A DNA stretch of 6,474 bases, from contig CAZDCJ010000051.1 of assembly GCA_964503935.1 (NCBI GenBank), positions 1 through 6,474 of the forward strand. Reading direction: 5' to 3'. The notes under the pieces are model-generated. The model did not search any database. It was given only the letters and a program-made list of their open reading frames with translations, and was not told where the DNA came from. A program made the translations under genes and the position numbers. Of this stretch, positions 1 to 6,213 are shown one piece after another; positions within the stretch are counted from its first letter, which is position 1, and each line of letters starts with the position of its first letter. Origin of the DNA: STD2-77 sp964503935 (GTDB taxonomy: Bacteria; Patescibacteriota; Minisyncoccia; JAHIHE01; JAGLIN01).

Positions 1-1781
1 AATGGCTCGCTCAGATCTTCCAGCTTTTTCGCACCCACGCCACTGATCCGTGCAAAGCTGTCTTTGTTTTGCGGCAGATAATACGCCATTTCTTGGAGGC
101 TCAAATCGCCGAAGATGACAAATGGGGGAACATTGGCCTCTTCTGCCAGGTTTTTCCGGAGTTCGCGCAGCATCTCGAATAGTTCGGCATCGTAATCGAG
201 AGTGCCGGCCTTTACTTCTTTCATGATATCGGATTGAGGCTTTGGAATTTCCAAAATCTCGCTTCCTTTCAAGAATTCGACTCCTTTGCGGGTGATGCTG
301 AGCGTCGGATATTTACCGGCTTCTTTCCGCAGATATTCCGAACCGATCAGATGATTAATGATCTGGCTGAGTTCATTTTCCGAAAAGTCTCGGACTATGC
401 CGAAAACGGAAAGCCTGTCATGGGAGTTTTCTCGGATCTTCTGGTTCCTTTTGCCGCGAAGCACGTCGATGATATGACCTTTTCCGAATCGGTTTCCGGT
501 CCGTACGACAGTCGAGATGATTTTTTTGGCAACGATAGTCGCATCGAACGTCGCTTTTTCCATGAGGCAGATGTCGCAGCCTCCGCAATTGTCTCTTTCT
601 AAATCTTCTCCGAAGTAGCGGAGGATATATTTTTTTCGGCAGGTGGTGAGTTCGCCATATTGTAGCATTTCTCCCAACTTTTCTTCGGCGCGGCTCTTGA
701 GTACCGGGTCACAGATCTGATTTATGAAGAATTCATGCTTGCGGGTGTCGGCATAAGTATAAAACATCACGCACTCGCTTGGAAGCCCGTCTCGTCCGGC
801 ACGGCCGATTTCCTGATAGTACCCCTCGAGTGTCTTGGGGTAAGTATAGTGTACGACCAAGCGCACGTCAGGCTTGTCGATTCCCATCCCGAAAGCGATA
901 GTGGCGACAATGACATTCACCTTGTCTTTGATGAAGCGGTCTTGGGCTTTTTTTCTTTTTTCCCGGGGAAGTCCTGCGTGATAGGCGCAAGCCTTGAATC
1001 CGTTTCCGATAAGTTTCTCTGCGATCTTCTCCGTCTCTTTGCGCGAAAAACAATAGATGATCACTGAGTCATCCCTGTATTTGTCCAAGATAGTCAGAAG
1101 CTTGGGGAAGGCGTTTTTCTTTTCTACGACGCTGAGACTGAGATTCTCGCGGTTGAAGCTGGAAATAAAAAGCTTGGCCTCTTGGAGCTCGAGCTGGTTG
1201 ATGATGTCTTCGCGAACTTTGTCGGTCGCTGTTGCTGTCAGCGCAATGAGAGGCACGCCCGGGAAAAGTCTGCGGAGCATGCGAAGATTGCGGTATTCCG
1301 GACGGAAGTCGTGCCCCCATTCGGAAATGCAGTGAGCTTCGTCGATCGCAATCAGATTCACCGGCAGAGATTTTACCCAAGATCGGAAACTCTCCAATGC
1401 AAATCTTTCAGGCGCGATGTAGAGGATTTTGACCCCGCCGTTTTCCGCCTCCTCGTATATATCTCTGATTTCCGAGGCTGCCAGACTGGAATTGATGAAT
1501 TCAGCCCGGATGCCGCAAGACTGGAGCGCGTCCACCTGATCTTTCATAAGTGCGATAAGCGGAGAGACTACGAGCGTAATCCCTTCGAATCTCAGCGCCG
1601 GCAATTGGTAGCAGAGAGATTTTCCTCCTCCGGTCGGCATCAGGACGAAAGTGTCGTTTTTCTTCATGACATTTTCGATGATTTCTTCTTGAAGCGGGCG
1701 GAATTGGTCGTAGCCGAAATATCGTTTTAAAAGAGTCTTCATATATTGATACGAGATGAGAAACTTTGGTTTAGATGCCAT
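1..1781 (-). CDS. recQ: ATP-dependent DNA helicase RecQ (3' end cut by window edge)
   Basis: Superfamily 2 helicase that unwinds DNA 3'->5' in recombination and repair. I translated the minus strand from an ATG at 1781 and found 593 codons without a stop up to the window edge; E. coli RecQ has about 609 residues, so little is missing. Motifs in order: Q-motif region FGYDQFRPLQ (22-31), Walker A TGGGKS (50-55), SPLIALMKDQ (73-82), DEAH (147-150) followed by the aromatic-rich loop CISEWGHDFRP, TATAT (182-186), SVIIYCFSRKETE (239-251), GMGIDKPDVR (298-307) and QEIGRAGRDG (323-332). The RQC zinc site is complete (C381, C399, C402, C405), then a winged helix (about 414-510) and an HRDC domain from about 534 into the edge, including ISGVGAKKLE. 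A second ATG lies at 1742 (residue 14). I prefer 1781 because AAAAGGA sits just upstream, though close to the ATG. All key residues are present, so it should be active. Confidence 0.97.
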   Translation of the reverse strand, partial: MASKPKFLISYQYMKTLLKRYFGYDQFRPLQEEIIENVMKKNDTFVLMPTGGGKSLCYQLPALRFEGITLVVSPLIALMKDQVDALQSCGIRAEFINSSLAASEIRDIYEEAENGGVKILYIAPERFALESFRSWVKSLPVNLIAIDEAHCISEWGHDFRPEYRNLRMLRRLFPGVPLIALTATATDKVREDIINQLELQEAKLFISSFNRENLSLSVVEKKNAFPKLLTILDKYRDDSVIIYCFSRKETEKIAEKLIGNGFKACAYHAGLPREKRKKAQDRFIKDKVNVIVATIAFGMGIDKPDVRLVVHYTYPKTLEGYYQEIGRAGRDGLPSECVMFYTYADTRKHEFFINQICDPVLKSRAEEKLGEMLQYGELTTCRKKYILRYFGEDLERDNCGGCDICLMEKATFDATIVAKKIISTVVRTGNRFGKGHIIDVLRGKRNQKIRENSHDRLSVFGIVRDFSENELSQIINHLIGSEYLRKEAGKYPTLSITRKGVEFLKGSEILEIPKPQSDIMKEVKAGTLDYDAELFEMLRELRKNLAEEANVPPFVIFGDLSLQEMAYYLPQNKDSFARISGVGAKKLEDLSEP

Positions 1782-1797
1782 TGTCCTTTTACGGTAG

Positions 1798-1806
1798 ATT
1801 ATAGCA
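1798..1806 (-). promoter_or_regulatory. Extended -10 promoter of recQ
   Basis: On the minus strand the sequence reads TGCTATAAT, a perfect -10 hexamer (1803 down to 1798) with the TGn extension (1806-1804). No good -35 hexamer is seen about 17 bases upstream, as is common when an extended -10 is present. Transcription would start near 1791, giving a leader of only about 10 bases before the ATG at 1781, which still includes AAAAGGA. Call based on consensus match and position only. Confidence 0.65.
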
Positions 1807-1839
1807 TCTTTTCGAAGTTATTTCGAGTTGGCATATATT

Positions 1840-1867
1840 TTGACTTTGCTGATTGCTATGAGATAAT
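1840..1867 (+). promoter_or_regulatory. Sigma70-type promoter of the GIY-YIG gene
   Basis: TTGACT (1840-1845) and GATAAT (1862-1867) are separated by 16 bases, and TGA precedes the -10 hexamer, so it is also an extended -10. Transcription would start near 1874, only about 5 bases before the first ATG (1879) and 26 bases before the second in-frame ATG (1900). It faces away from the recQ promoter in the same 97-base gap, so the two units are divergently transcribed. Confidence 0.6.
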
Positions 1868-1878
1868 CAAAAGAAGAA

Positions 1879-2145
1879 ATGCTAATTACTTTGACGCGTA
1901 TGTATTACCTCTATATGCTTGAATGTGCTGACGGTACTCTTTATACCGGAATCACGACGGACCTTGAAAGACGGACCAGGGAGCATAATGGTTCGAAGTT
2001 GGGAGCGAAATATACGAAAGTACGAAGGCCGGTAGCACTGGCCTATTCGAAAAGATTCCGGACGCGGTCCGCAGCCTCGAAGGAAGAATCCAGGATCAAG
2101 GCGCTCACTCGGGGAGAGAAACTTCGGCTTATCCATGGAGAATGA
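1879..2145 (+). CDS. Small GIY-YIG nuclease-domain protein (YhbQ/UPF0213-like)
   Basis: A single-domain GIY-YIG protein of 88 residues, the usual size for the YhbQ/UPF0213 group. The core motif appears as YLY (10-12) and YTG (22-24) within MLECADGTLYTGITT. The conserved arginine is probably R32 in LERRTREH and the metal-binding glutamate probably E70 in KEESRIK, both placed by comparison with YhbQ as I remember it. These proteins are thought to be DNA nucleases or DNA-repair-related, but physiological roles are poorly known, so the substrate here is unknown. The start is uncertain: ATG 1879 has AGAAGAA upstream, whereas ATG 1900 (residue 8, MYYLYMLEC) matches where relatives usually begin. 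It is divergent from recQ, which fits a repair context but does not prove one. Confidence 0.9.
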   Translation: MLITLTRMYYLYMLECADGTLYTGITTDLERRTREHNGSKLGAKYTKVRRPVALAYSKRFRTRSAASKEESRIKALTRGEKLRLIHGE

Positions 2146-2184
2146 AGGCCGCTATGGAAAAGGTCGGGTGGTCCTCGGAATAAT

Positions 2185-2201
2185 ATGATAACTCATATCA
2201 T
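2185..2201. promoter_or_regulatory. AT-rich region with small inverted repeat upstream of msrBA
   Basis: ATGATA (2185-2190) and TATCAT (2196-2201) form a 6-base inverted repeat around ACTCA, about 20 bases before the msrBA start. TAATAT (2181-2186) or TATGAT (2184-2189) could act as a -10 element, but I see no convincing -35 and no TGn extension. The repeat could be a small operator or simply chance in AT-rich DNA. Confidence 0.25.
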
Positions 2202-2221
2202 TAATCACATAAATCAATCAT

Positions 2222-3076
2222 ATGGAGAAAGGATACAAAAGGCTTACTCCGGAAGAAGAGTATGTGATAGTGCAAAAGGGGACGGAGCGTCCATTTTCCG
2301 GAAAATATGTCGATTTCGACGAGAAAGGAACTTATACGTGCAAGCGGTGCGCCGCGCCGCTCTTCCGGTCCGAAGACAAGTTTGATCCGGGGTGCGGATG
2401 GCCGAGTTTTGACGATGAGATTCTCGGGGCAATAAGACGGATTCCTGACTCGGACGGAACGCGGACGGAGATCCGGTGCGCGAATTGCGGGGCGCATCTG
2501 GGGCATGTGTTCTACGGAGAGAGTATGACACCCAAGGATGTCCGCCACTGCGTAAATTCTATCGCTCTCAATTTCAAGGCGAAGGAGACGGACGATGAGC
2601 AGAAGGCATATTTTGCCGCTGGATGCTTCTGGGGCGTGGAATATTGTCTGCGGGACATGGCGGGGGTGATCGGGACGCGTGTAGGGTTCATGGGCGGGAA
2701 GACTCCCAATCCGACTTACGAGGAAGTGAGTCTGGGGGGCACGGGATATGCAGAGACTGTGGAGGTTGTCTTTGATTCCGCGCGTATAAGCTTTGGATCG
2801 CTCGTGAAATTATTTTACGAGATACACGATCCGACGGAGAGAAATCGGCAGGGGCCGGATATCGGCAGCCAATATCGGAGCGCGATCTTCTATACGGACG
2901 AGGAGCAGAAAAAGGTCGCGGAAATCGTCTCCGCGCTTCTTCGGAAGAAGGGGATAGAGCCGGTGACCGAGATCTCTCCGGCGGGAGAATTTTATGCCGC
3001 GGAAGATTATCATCAAAAGTATTATGAGAAGACGCGCATGGAGCCGTATTGCCACATAAGGAGGAAGATATTTTAA
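2222..3076 (+). CDS. msrBA: Bifunctional peptide-methionine sulfoxide reductase, MsrB-MsrA fusion
   Basis: Reduces both stereoisomers of methionine sulfoxide in oxidised proteins: MsrB acts on the R form and MsrA on the S form. The MsrB domain is residues 1 to about 120, with a structural zinc site (C40, C43, C86, C89), GCGWPSF (57-63) and the catalytic cysteine C110 in RHCVNS; C58 is the likely resolving cysteine. The MsrA domain runs from about 128 to 284, with GCFWG (134-138, catalytic C135), NPTYEEV, HDPT (202-205), QGPDIGSQYRS (210-220), and C277 near the C-terminus as likely resolving cysteine. The motif usually read as TGHAE is TGYAE here (Y176). There is no signal peptide, so it should act in the cytoplasm with thioredoxin as reductant. 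No Shine-Dalgarno is visible before ATG 2222. The B-before-A order is less common than A-before-B. Confidence 0.96.
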   Translation: MEKGYKRLTPEEEYVIVQKGTERPFSGKYVDFDEKGTYTCKRCAAPLFRSEDKFDPGCGWPSFDDEILGAIRRIPDSDGTRTEIRCANCGAHLGHVFYGESMTPKDVRHCVNSIALNFKAKETDDEQKAYFAAGCFWGVEYCLRDMAGVIGTRVGFMGGKTPNPTYEEVSLGGTGYAETVEVVFDSARISFGSLVKLFYEIHDPTERNRQGPDIGSQYRSAIFYTDEEQKKVAEIVSALLRKKGIEPVTEISPAGEFYAAEDYHQKYYEKTRMEPYCHIRRKIF

Positions 3077-3103
3077 GGAATCCTCCAATCCAAAGAAAAA
3101 GTC

Positions 3104-3958
3104 ATGACGATGCGAGACTCTGAGTTTTATAAGATAAAAGACAAATTTATGGAATATAAGGCTAAATATCGGCTGCTTGGCCTCGTTCTCATATCGGTCC
3201 TGGCAGCCGGATATTATCTTTATGTCAAGGATGGGGGAATCCAGCGGGAACAACAAGCCGATACCGAGACGGGGGTTATAGACGAAGCAATCGAGGCGCA
3301 AGAAGGCCAAGTCGTCCTGCCGGATGAGAATGATGCCGGCGAGGAAAAGGAAAGTGCAGAAAAATTCCTGTTTCAGGCGAAGACTATCGAAGGGATTCCT
3401 TTTGCTTCCCAATCGCCATTCGGGGATTGGGCGGATCCGCGGCAGCAGCACGGCTGCGAGGAGGCGTCGCTCCTCATGGCGCGCTACTTCCTGACCGGCG
3501 AGGAATTATCAAAGGAAAAAGCGCTTACGGAGATATTCGCGATGAGTGCATACGAAGAAGAGAATTACGGCGGACCGCATGATCTCTCGCTGGAGGACAC
3601 GCTCGAATTATATCGGGCCTATTTCGGATACGAGAAATCATTCGTGAAATACGATATCGATACCGCGGACATCAAGCGGGAAATCGCGAAAGGAAACCCG
3701 GTCATCGTTCCCATAGATGGTACGAAGCTGGGGAATCCGTATTATACCGCGCCGGGCCCGGAAAGGCACGAACTCATCGTCATCGGTTATGACGATGTTC
3801 CGGGCGAATTCATCACCCATGATCCGGGTACCCGGTTCGGGGAAGGTTATCGGTATGATTATGGTGTATTCGTGGACGCGATCCGTGCCTACGAGACGGG
3901 AAATGAGATATCGATTGAATCTGTGGAGAAGGGGATGCTGGTCATCGAGAAAGAATAG
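3104..3958 (+). CDS. Membrane-anchored C39-like (papain-fold) cysteine peptidase
   Basis: A 284-residue protein with one N-terminal membrane segment (about 24-41, preceded by lysine and arginine, so an N-in anchor with the rest outside). A low-complexity acidic linker (about 45-86) leads to a C39-like domain (about 90-283). The catalytic triad can be placed at C118 (QQHGCEEASLLMA), H222 (GPERHELIVIGYDD) and D240 (THDPG), the pattern of Peptidase_C39_2-type proteins. Bacteriocin-exporter C39 domains are fused to ABC transporters; none is present here, so the substrate is unknown. A role in cell-envelope protein or peptide cleavage is inference. ATG 3104 and ATG 3110 are both possible starts; the upstream AAAGAAAAAG is at best a weak ribosome binding site. 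It lies 27 bases after msrBA and 5 before the next gene, so co-transcription is likely. Confidence 0.85.
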   Translation: MTMRDSEFYKIKDKFMEYKAKYRLLGLVLISVLAAGYYLYVKDGGIQREQQADTETGVIDEAIEAQEGQVVLPDENDAGEEKESAEKFLFQAKTIEGIPFASQSPFGDWADPRQQHGCEEASLLMARYFLTGEELSKEKALTEIFAMSAYEEENYGGPHDLSLEDTLELYRAYFGYEKSFVKYDIDTADIKREIAKGNPVIVPIDGTKLGNPYYTAPGPERHELIVIGYDDVPGEFITHDPGTRFGEGYRYDYGVFVDAIRAYETGNEISIESVEKGMLVIEKE

Positions 3959-3963
3959 GGCGA

Positions 3964-4512
3964 ATGATGCATTATGCTTATCATTATGTAACCAATATGT
4001 CTGGTGAAAAAAATAGAATCGTCGTAAATGACAAAATGCAAAAGGGCTACCGCTATGAACTTTCCGAGCCGGAGGGTAAGAATTTCGCGGCTGATTTCCT
4101 TCCGGAGCTTACTCCAAAAGAAATGCTGGCGTTGGGGGTATTCGGAGGAAAATATATGCGGGACTGTACGAAGGAGTTTCCTCCTCATTGGTTTTTGCGG
4201 GCAAAATTTGCCAAAGGGGACAAACCGGAATACGGACTTAATTTTTTCGGAGTGAAAGCCAGCTTGCCGCTTTCCGTATGGAGAGCCAAGGGGTGGATAC
4301 ATGCCGACGATCCGCGCGGATGGTTTCAGTGGTATTGCAGGTATTATAGGGGGCGCAGGCATGAGGATGATGCGCGGCAGATAAAGAGGTGGAAGCAGAT
4401 GCGCAGGCATGTTACCCAATTAAGAAAGAACTGTGGCAGAGGGGAGATATCCTGTCGGAAAAAGCAGAGGCAGTCTCTTTTGCATTGGGCATATGACAGC
4501 AGGAAAATCTGA
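3964..4512 (+). CDS. Conserved protein of unknown function, rich in W, Y and R
   Basis: I recognise this as a conserved bacterial family without known function; I recall similar sequences in Patescibacteria and in some algae and plants. Notable stretches are GVFGGKYMRDC (58-68), LNFFGVKASLPLSVW (92-106), GWIHADDPRGWFQWYCRYY (110-128), RQIKRWKQMRRHV (138-150) and, at the C-terminus, LLHWAYDSRKI (172-182). There are four cysteines (68, 125, 157, 164). Basic and aromatic residues dominate the C-terminal half, which would suit binding of a nucleic acid or another polyanion, but that is a guess. No signal peptide or membrane segment is seen. The start is uncertain: ATG 3964 or 3967 (AGGG lies 6 bases before the latter), ATG 3997, or ATG 4036 (residue 25), where family similarity seems to begin. 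It starts 5 bases after the peptidase gene. Confidence 0.85.
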   Translation: MMHYAYHYVTNMSGEKNRIVVNDKMQKGYRYELSEPEGKNFAADFLPELTPKEMLALGVFGGKYMRDCTKEFPPHWFLRAKFAKGDKPEYGLNFFGVKASLPLSVWRAKGWIHADDPRGWFQWYCRYYRGRRHEDDARQIKRWKQMRRHVTQLRKNCGRGEISCRKKQRQSLLHWAYDSRKI

Positions 4513-4574
4513 CATCGGGTCGGGTTGAGCCGTTTTCTGTCGGGACCTGTTTGCGTGATTAAATCGTTTGTTCG

Positions 4575-4583
4575 TGTTATAAT
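4575..4583 (+). promoter_or_regulatory. Extended -10 promoter of the Gmad2 gene
   Basis: TGTTATAAT combines a perfect -10 hexamer (4578-4583) with the TGn extension. A possible -35, TTGCGT (4551-4556), lies 21 bases upstream, too far for normal spacing, so the promoter probably relies on the extended -10. The transcript would start near 4590, with a leader of about 26 bases. It marks a new transcription unit for the Gmad2 and CYTH genes. Confidence 0.65.
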
Positions 4584-4615
4584 CTTAGTGCAGGTTTAAA
4601 TGCTAAATCAAAGCG

Positions 4616-5596
4616 ATGAAAAAAAGCGATAAAGTATTGCTCATTTCGCTGGCCGTCCTGGCAGCGGGGGCGTTGGTAATCTGGTATTATTGGGATAAGG
4701 TAGATGAAGAAAATAATGGCCAAGGGTCTCAGCAGACAGTAGTGAACGATTTCAATGGCTGCGTATCCGCAGGCTATGCAGTCGCGGAATCATATCCGCG
4801 GCAGTGCTCGACTCCGGACGGACGTACTTTTGTGGAGGATATCGGCAATGAACTTGAGAAGACCGATCTTATCCGCGTCTCTTCGCCGCGGCCGAATGAT
4901 ACCGTACAGAGTCCGATAAGGATCACGGGCGAGGCGCGCGGAACATGGTTCTTCGAGGGTTCTTTTCCTGTCAGGATCTATGACTCTAATGGAAAGGAAT
5001 TGGGAACGGCAATCGCAACTGCTACTGAAGAATGGATGACGGAGGAATTCGTTCCTTTCGAGGCGATGATGGAATTCAAGGCGCCGGTTATGGCGACGGG
5101 AACCCTGGTCTTCCAGAAGGATAATCCTTCGGGAATGCCGGAACTTGACGATCAGCTGATAATGCCGGTGAAATTCGGGGAGGACGAAGGAATGCAGCAG
5201 GTTTCCTTGTATTATTATAATGTCACCAAGGATGAAGATCCGGCGGGCGGGGGGGTAAGATGTTCCGCAGCGGGGCTTGCCGAGGTCAAGCGGAATGTGA
5301 AGGCGGGAACTTCCGTCATCGAGGATACTATCAAACTGCTGCTTGCGGGCGGACTTACGGCAGAGGAGAAAACCGCCGGTATCTCGACTGAATTTCCGCT
5401 TCAGGGATTCGAGCTTGAGAGCTCTTCTCTTGATCAAAACGGTGTCTTGACGCTCACTTTCCAAGATCCGCAGGCGAAGGCTTCGGGCGGGTCGTGCCGG
5501 GTAGGAGTACTCCGGATGGAAATCGAAAATACAGCCAAGCAATTTTCGGAAGTTAAGTCGGTCCGGATCATGCCGGAAGACATAATGCAGCCTTAA
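4616..5596 (+). CDS. Membrane-anchored Gmad2 / GerMN-like domain protein
   Basis: A 326-residue protein with a start-proximal membrane segment (about 7-25, flanked by lysines at 2, 3 and 6), placing the remainder outside the membrane. After a Q/N/G-rich linker comes a small cysteine module (about 45-75: DFNGCVSAGYAV, SYPRQCSTPDGRTF, C49 and C64 likely disulfide-bonded). A Gmad2-type immunoglobulin-like domain follows (about 86-187: RVSSPRPNDTVQSPIRITGEARG, split here as RVSSPRP and then ITGEARGTWFFEGSFPVRI). The C-terminal part (about 195-320: VSLYYYN, RNVKAG, IKLLLAGGLTAEEK, LTLTFQDP) resembles the GerMN fold, with C216 and C294 as a second possible pair. Gmad2 and GerMN are named for spore-germination proteins, but they also occur as envelope proteins of non-sporulating bacteria; binding of cell-wall or polymer ligands is inferred. 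ATG 4616 has no clear Shine-Dalgarno. Confidence 0.82.
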   Translation: MKKSDKVLLISLAVLAAGALVIWYYWDKVDEENNGQGSQQTVVNDFNGCVSAGYAVAESYPRQCSTPDGRTFVEDIGNELEKTDLIRVSSPRPNDTVQSPIRITGEARGTWFFEGSFPVRIYDSNGKELGTAIATATEEWMTEEFVPFEAMMEFKAPVMATGTLVFQKDNPSGMPELDDQLIMPVKFGEDEGMQQVSLYYYNVTKDEDPAGGGVRCSAAGLAEVKRNVKAGTSVIEDTIKLLLAGGLTAEEKTAGISTEFPLQGFELESSSLDQNGVLTLTFQDPQAKASGGSCRVGVLRMEIENTAKQFSEVKSVRIMPEDIMQP

Positions 5597-5608
5597 TTTT
5601 ATCGTAAT

Positions 5609-6184
5609 ATGATAGAATTCGAAGTGACCGTGCCCTGGATAGATATGGAGGACGCGCGGCGGCGGCTTGCGAAGAGTGGAGGGGTCCTGAAGCGGCCGGT
5701 TTGTATCCATAAGAATATCATGTTCCATCTCCCCGCAGGAAGAGAGATAAAAGGAGGCTGGCTGCGGGTGCGCGAGGAAGGGGAGTGCGTAACTATGAGC
5801 CTTAAGATCGTTGCCGGCAGCAAGATCAGTGATCAGGAAGAATATTTGTTTGTCGCTGAGAATGTCCAAGATGCTTGTAGATTCCTGGAACTCCTGGGAG
5901 CGGAAGAAAAGGCTCGGAGCGAGAAACGTCGGGAGATATGGGCTTTGGGAGGCTGTGAGGTGACCATTGACGAATGGCCCTATCTCGAACCGTTTATCGA
6001 GGTTGAGGGTCCTGATGAAACGGCGGTCAGAGAGGCTGTAGTATCTTTAGGATATGATTATGACAGCTGCCGTATCTGTGCTGTGGATGTGCTCTACAGC
6101 GAGAAATACGGCGTTTCAGAGGACGTCATCGATAATCATACACCTCGGATATGTTTCAATATGCCGAATCCGTTTTTGAAATGA
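5609..6184 (+). CDS. CYTH-domain protein (class IV adenylate cyclase / triphosphatase-like)
   Basis: CYTH proteins form a triphosphate tunnel lined by charged residues and hydrolyse triphosphates or, in the CyaB group, make cAMP. This 191-residue protein shows the pattern: E3 and E5 at the N-terminus, the RVREEG segment with R53 and R55, SLK with K66, KRREIW (106-111), and EVTIDEWPYLEPFIEVEG (117-134) with D121, E127, E131 and E133 as candidate metal ligands. The usual N-terminal signature is ExExK, but here residue 7 is threonine instead of lysine. The conserved C-terminal tail (about 158-191, VDVLYSEKYGVSEDVI) lies beyond the core. It could be a triphosphatase with thiamine triphosphate, polyphosphate or nucleotide as substrate, or a cyclase; the sequence does not decide. 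The start 12 bases after the Gmad2 stop, with no ribosome binding site, suggests shared transcription. Confidence 0.85.
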   Translation: MIEFEVTVPWIDMEDARRRLAKSGGVLKRPVCIHKNIMFHLPAGREIKGGWLRVREEGECVTMSLKIVAGSKISDQEEYLFVAENVQDACRFLELLGAEEKARSEKRREIWALGGCEVTIDEWPYLEPFIEVEGPDETAVREAVVSLGYDYDSCRICAVDVLYSEKYGVSEDVIDNHTPRICFNMPNPFLK

Positions 6185-6213
6185 CAATAAGAAACTCTCA
6201 ATAGCCGGTTTTT
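6185..6213. other. Short spacer between the CYTH gene and the repeat element
   Basis: These 29 bases hold no gene or clear hairpin. They end in TTTTT directly before the left terminal repeat, but no stem precedes that run, so I do not call a terminator. Confidence 0.6.

Noticed and set aside
234..1730. Several plus-strand open frames (234-602, 735-1067, 1057-1335, 1182-1730)
   Set aside because: All lie antisense to recQ, whose minus-strand frame is intact with every helicase motif.
1..1781. Frameshifted or broken recQ
   Set aside because: I followed the minus-strand frame codon by codon from 1781 to 3 and found no stop or frame change; the missing end is due to the window edge.
2810..3451. 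A 213-codon open frame on the minus strand
   Set aside because: Antisense across the msrBA-peptidase junction, where both plus-strand proteins have clear catalytic motifs; no motif seen in the shadow.
3889..4419. A 176-codon open frame on the minus strand
   Set aside because: Antisense to the end of the peptidase gene and the conserved unknown gene; composition is that of a shadow frame.
4526..4550. Possible terminator after the unknown gene (CGG...CCGTTTT)
   Set aside because: The stem is only 3 pairs, too weak to support a terminator call.
4600..4632. A ten-codon upstream frame overlapping the Gmad2 start
   Set aside because: It begins with ATG in the predicted leader and ends after the Gmad2 start, but has no ribosome binding site or attenuator-like codon run; likely chance.
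4790..5869. A 359-codon open frame on the minus strand
   Set aside because: It lies antisense to the Gmad2 and CYTH genes, spans their junction, has no recognisable motif and is rich in R, H, S and L as expected from a shadow frame. The plus-strand genes have clear domain signatures.
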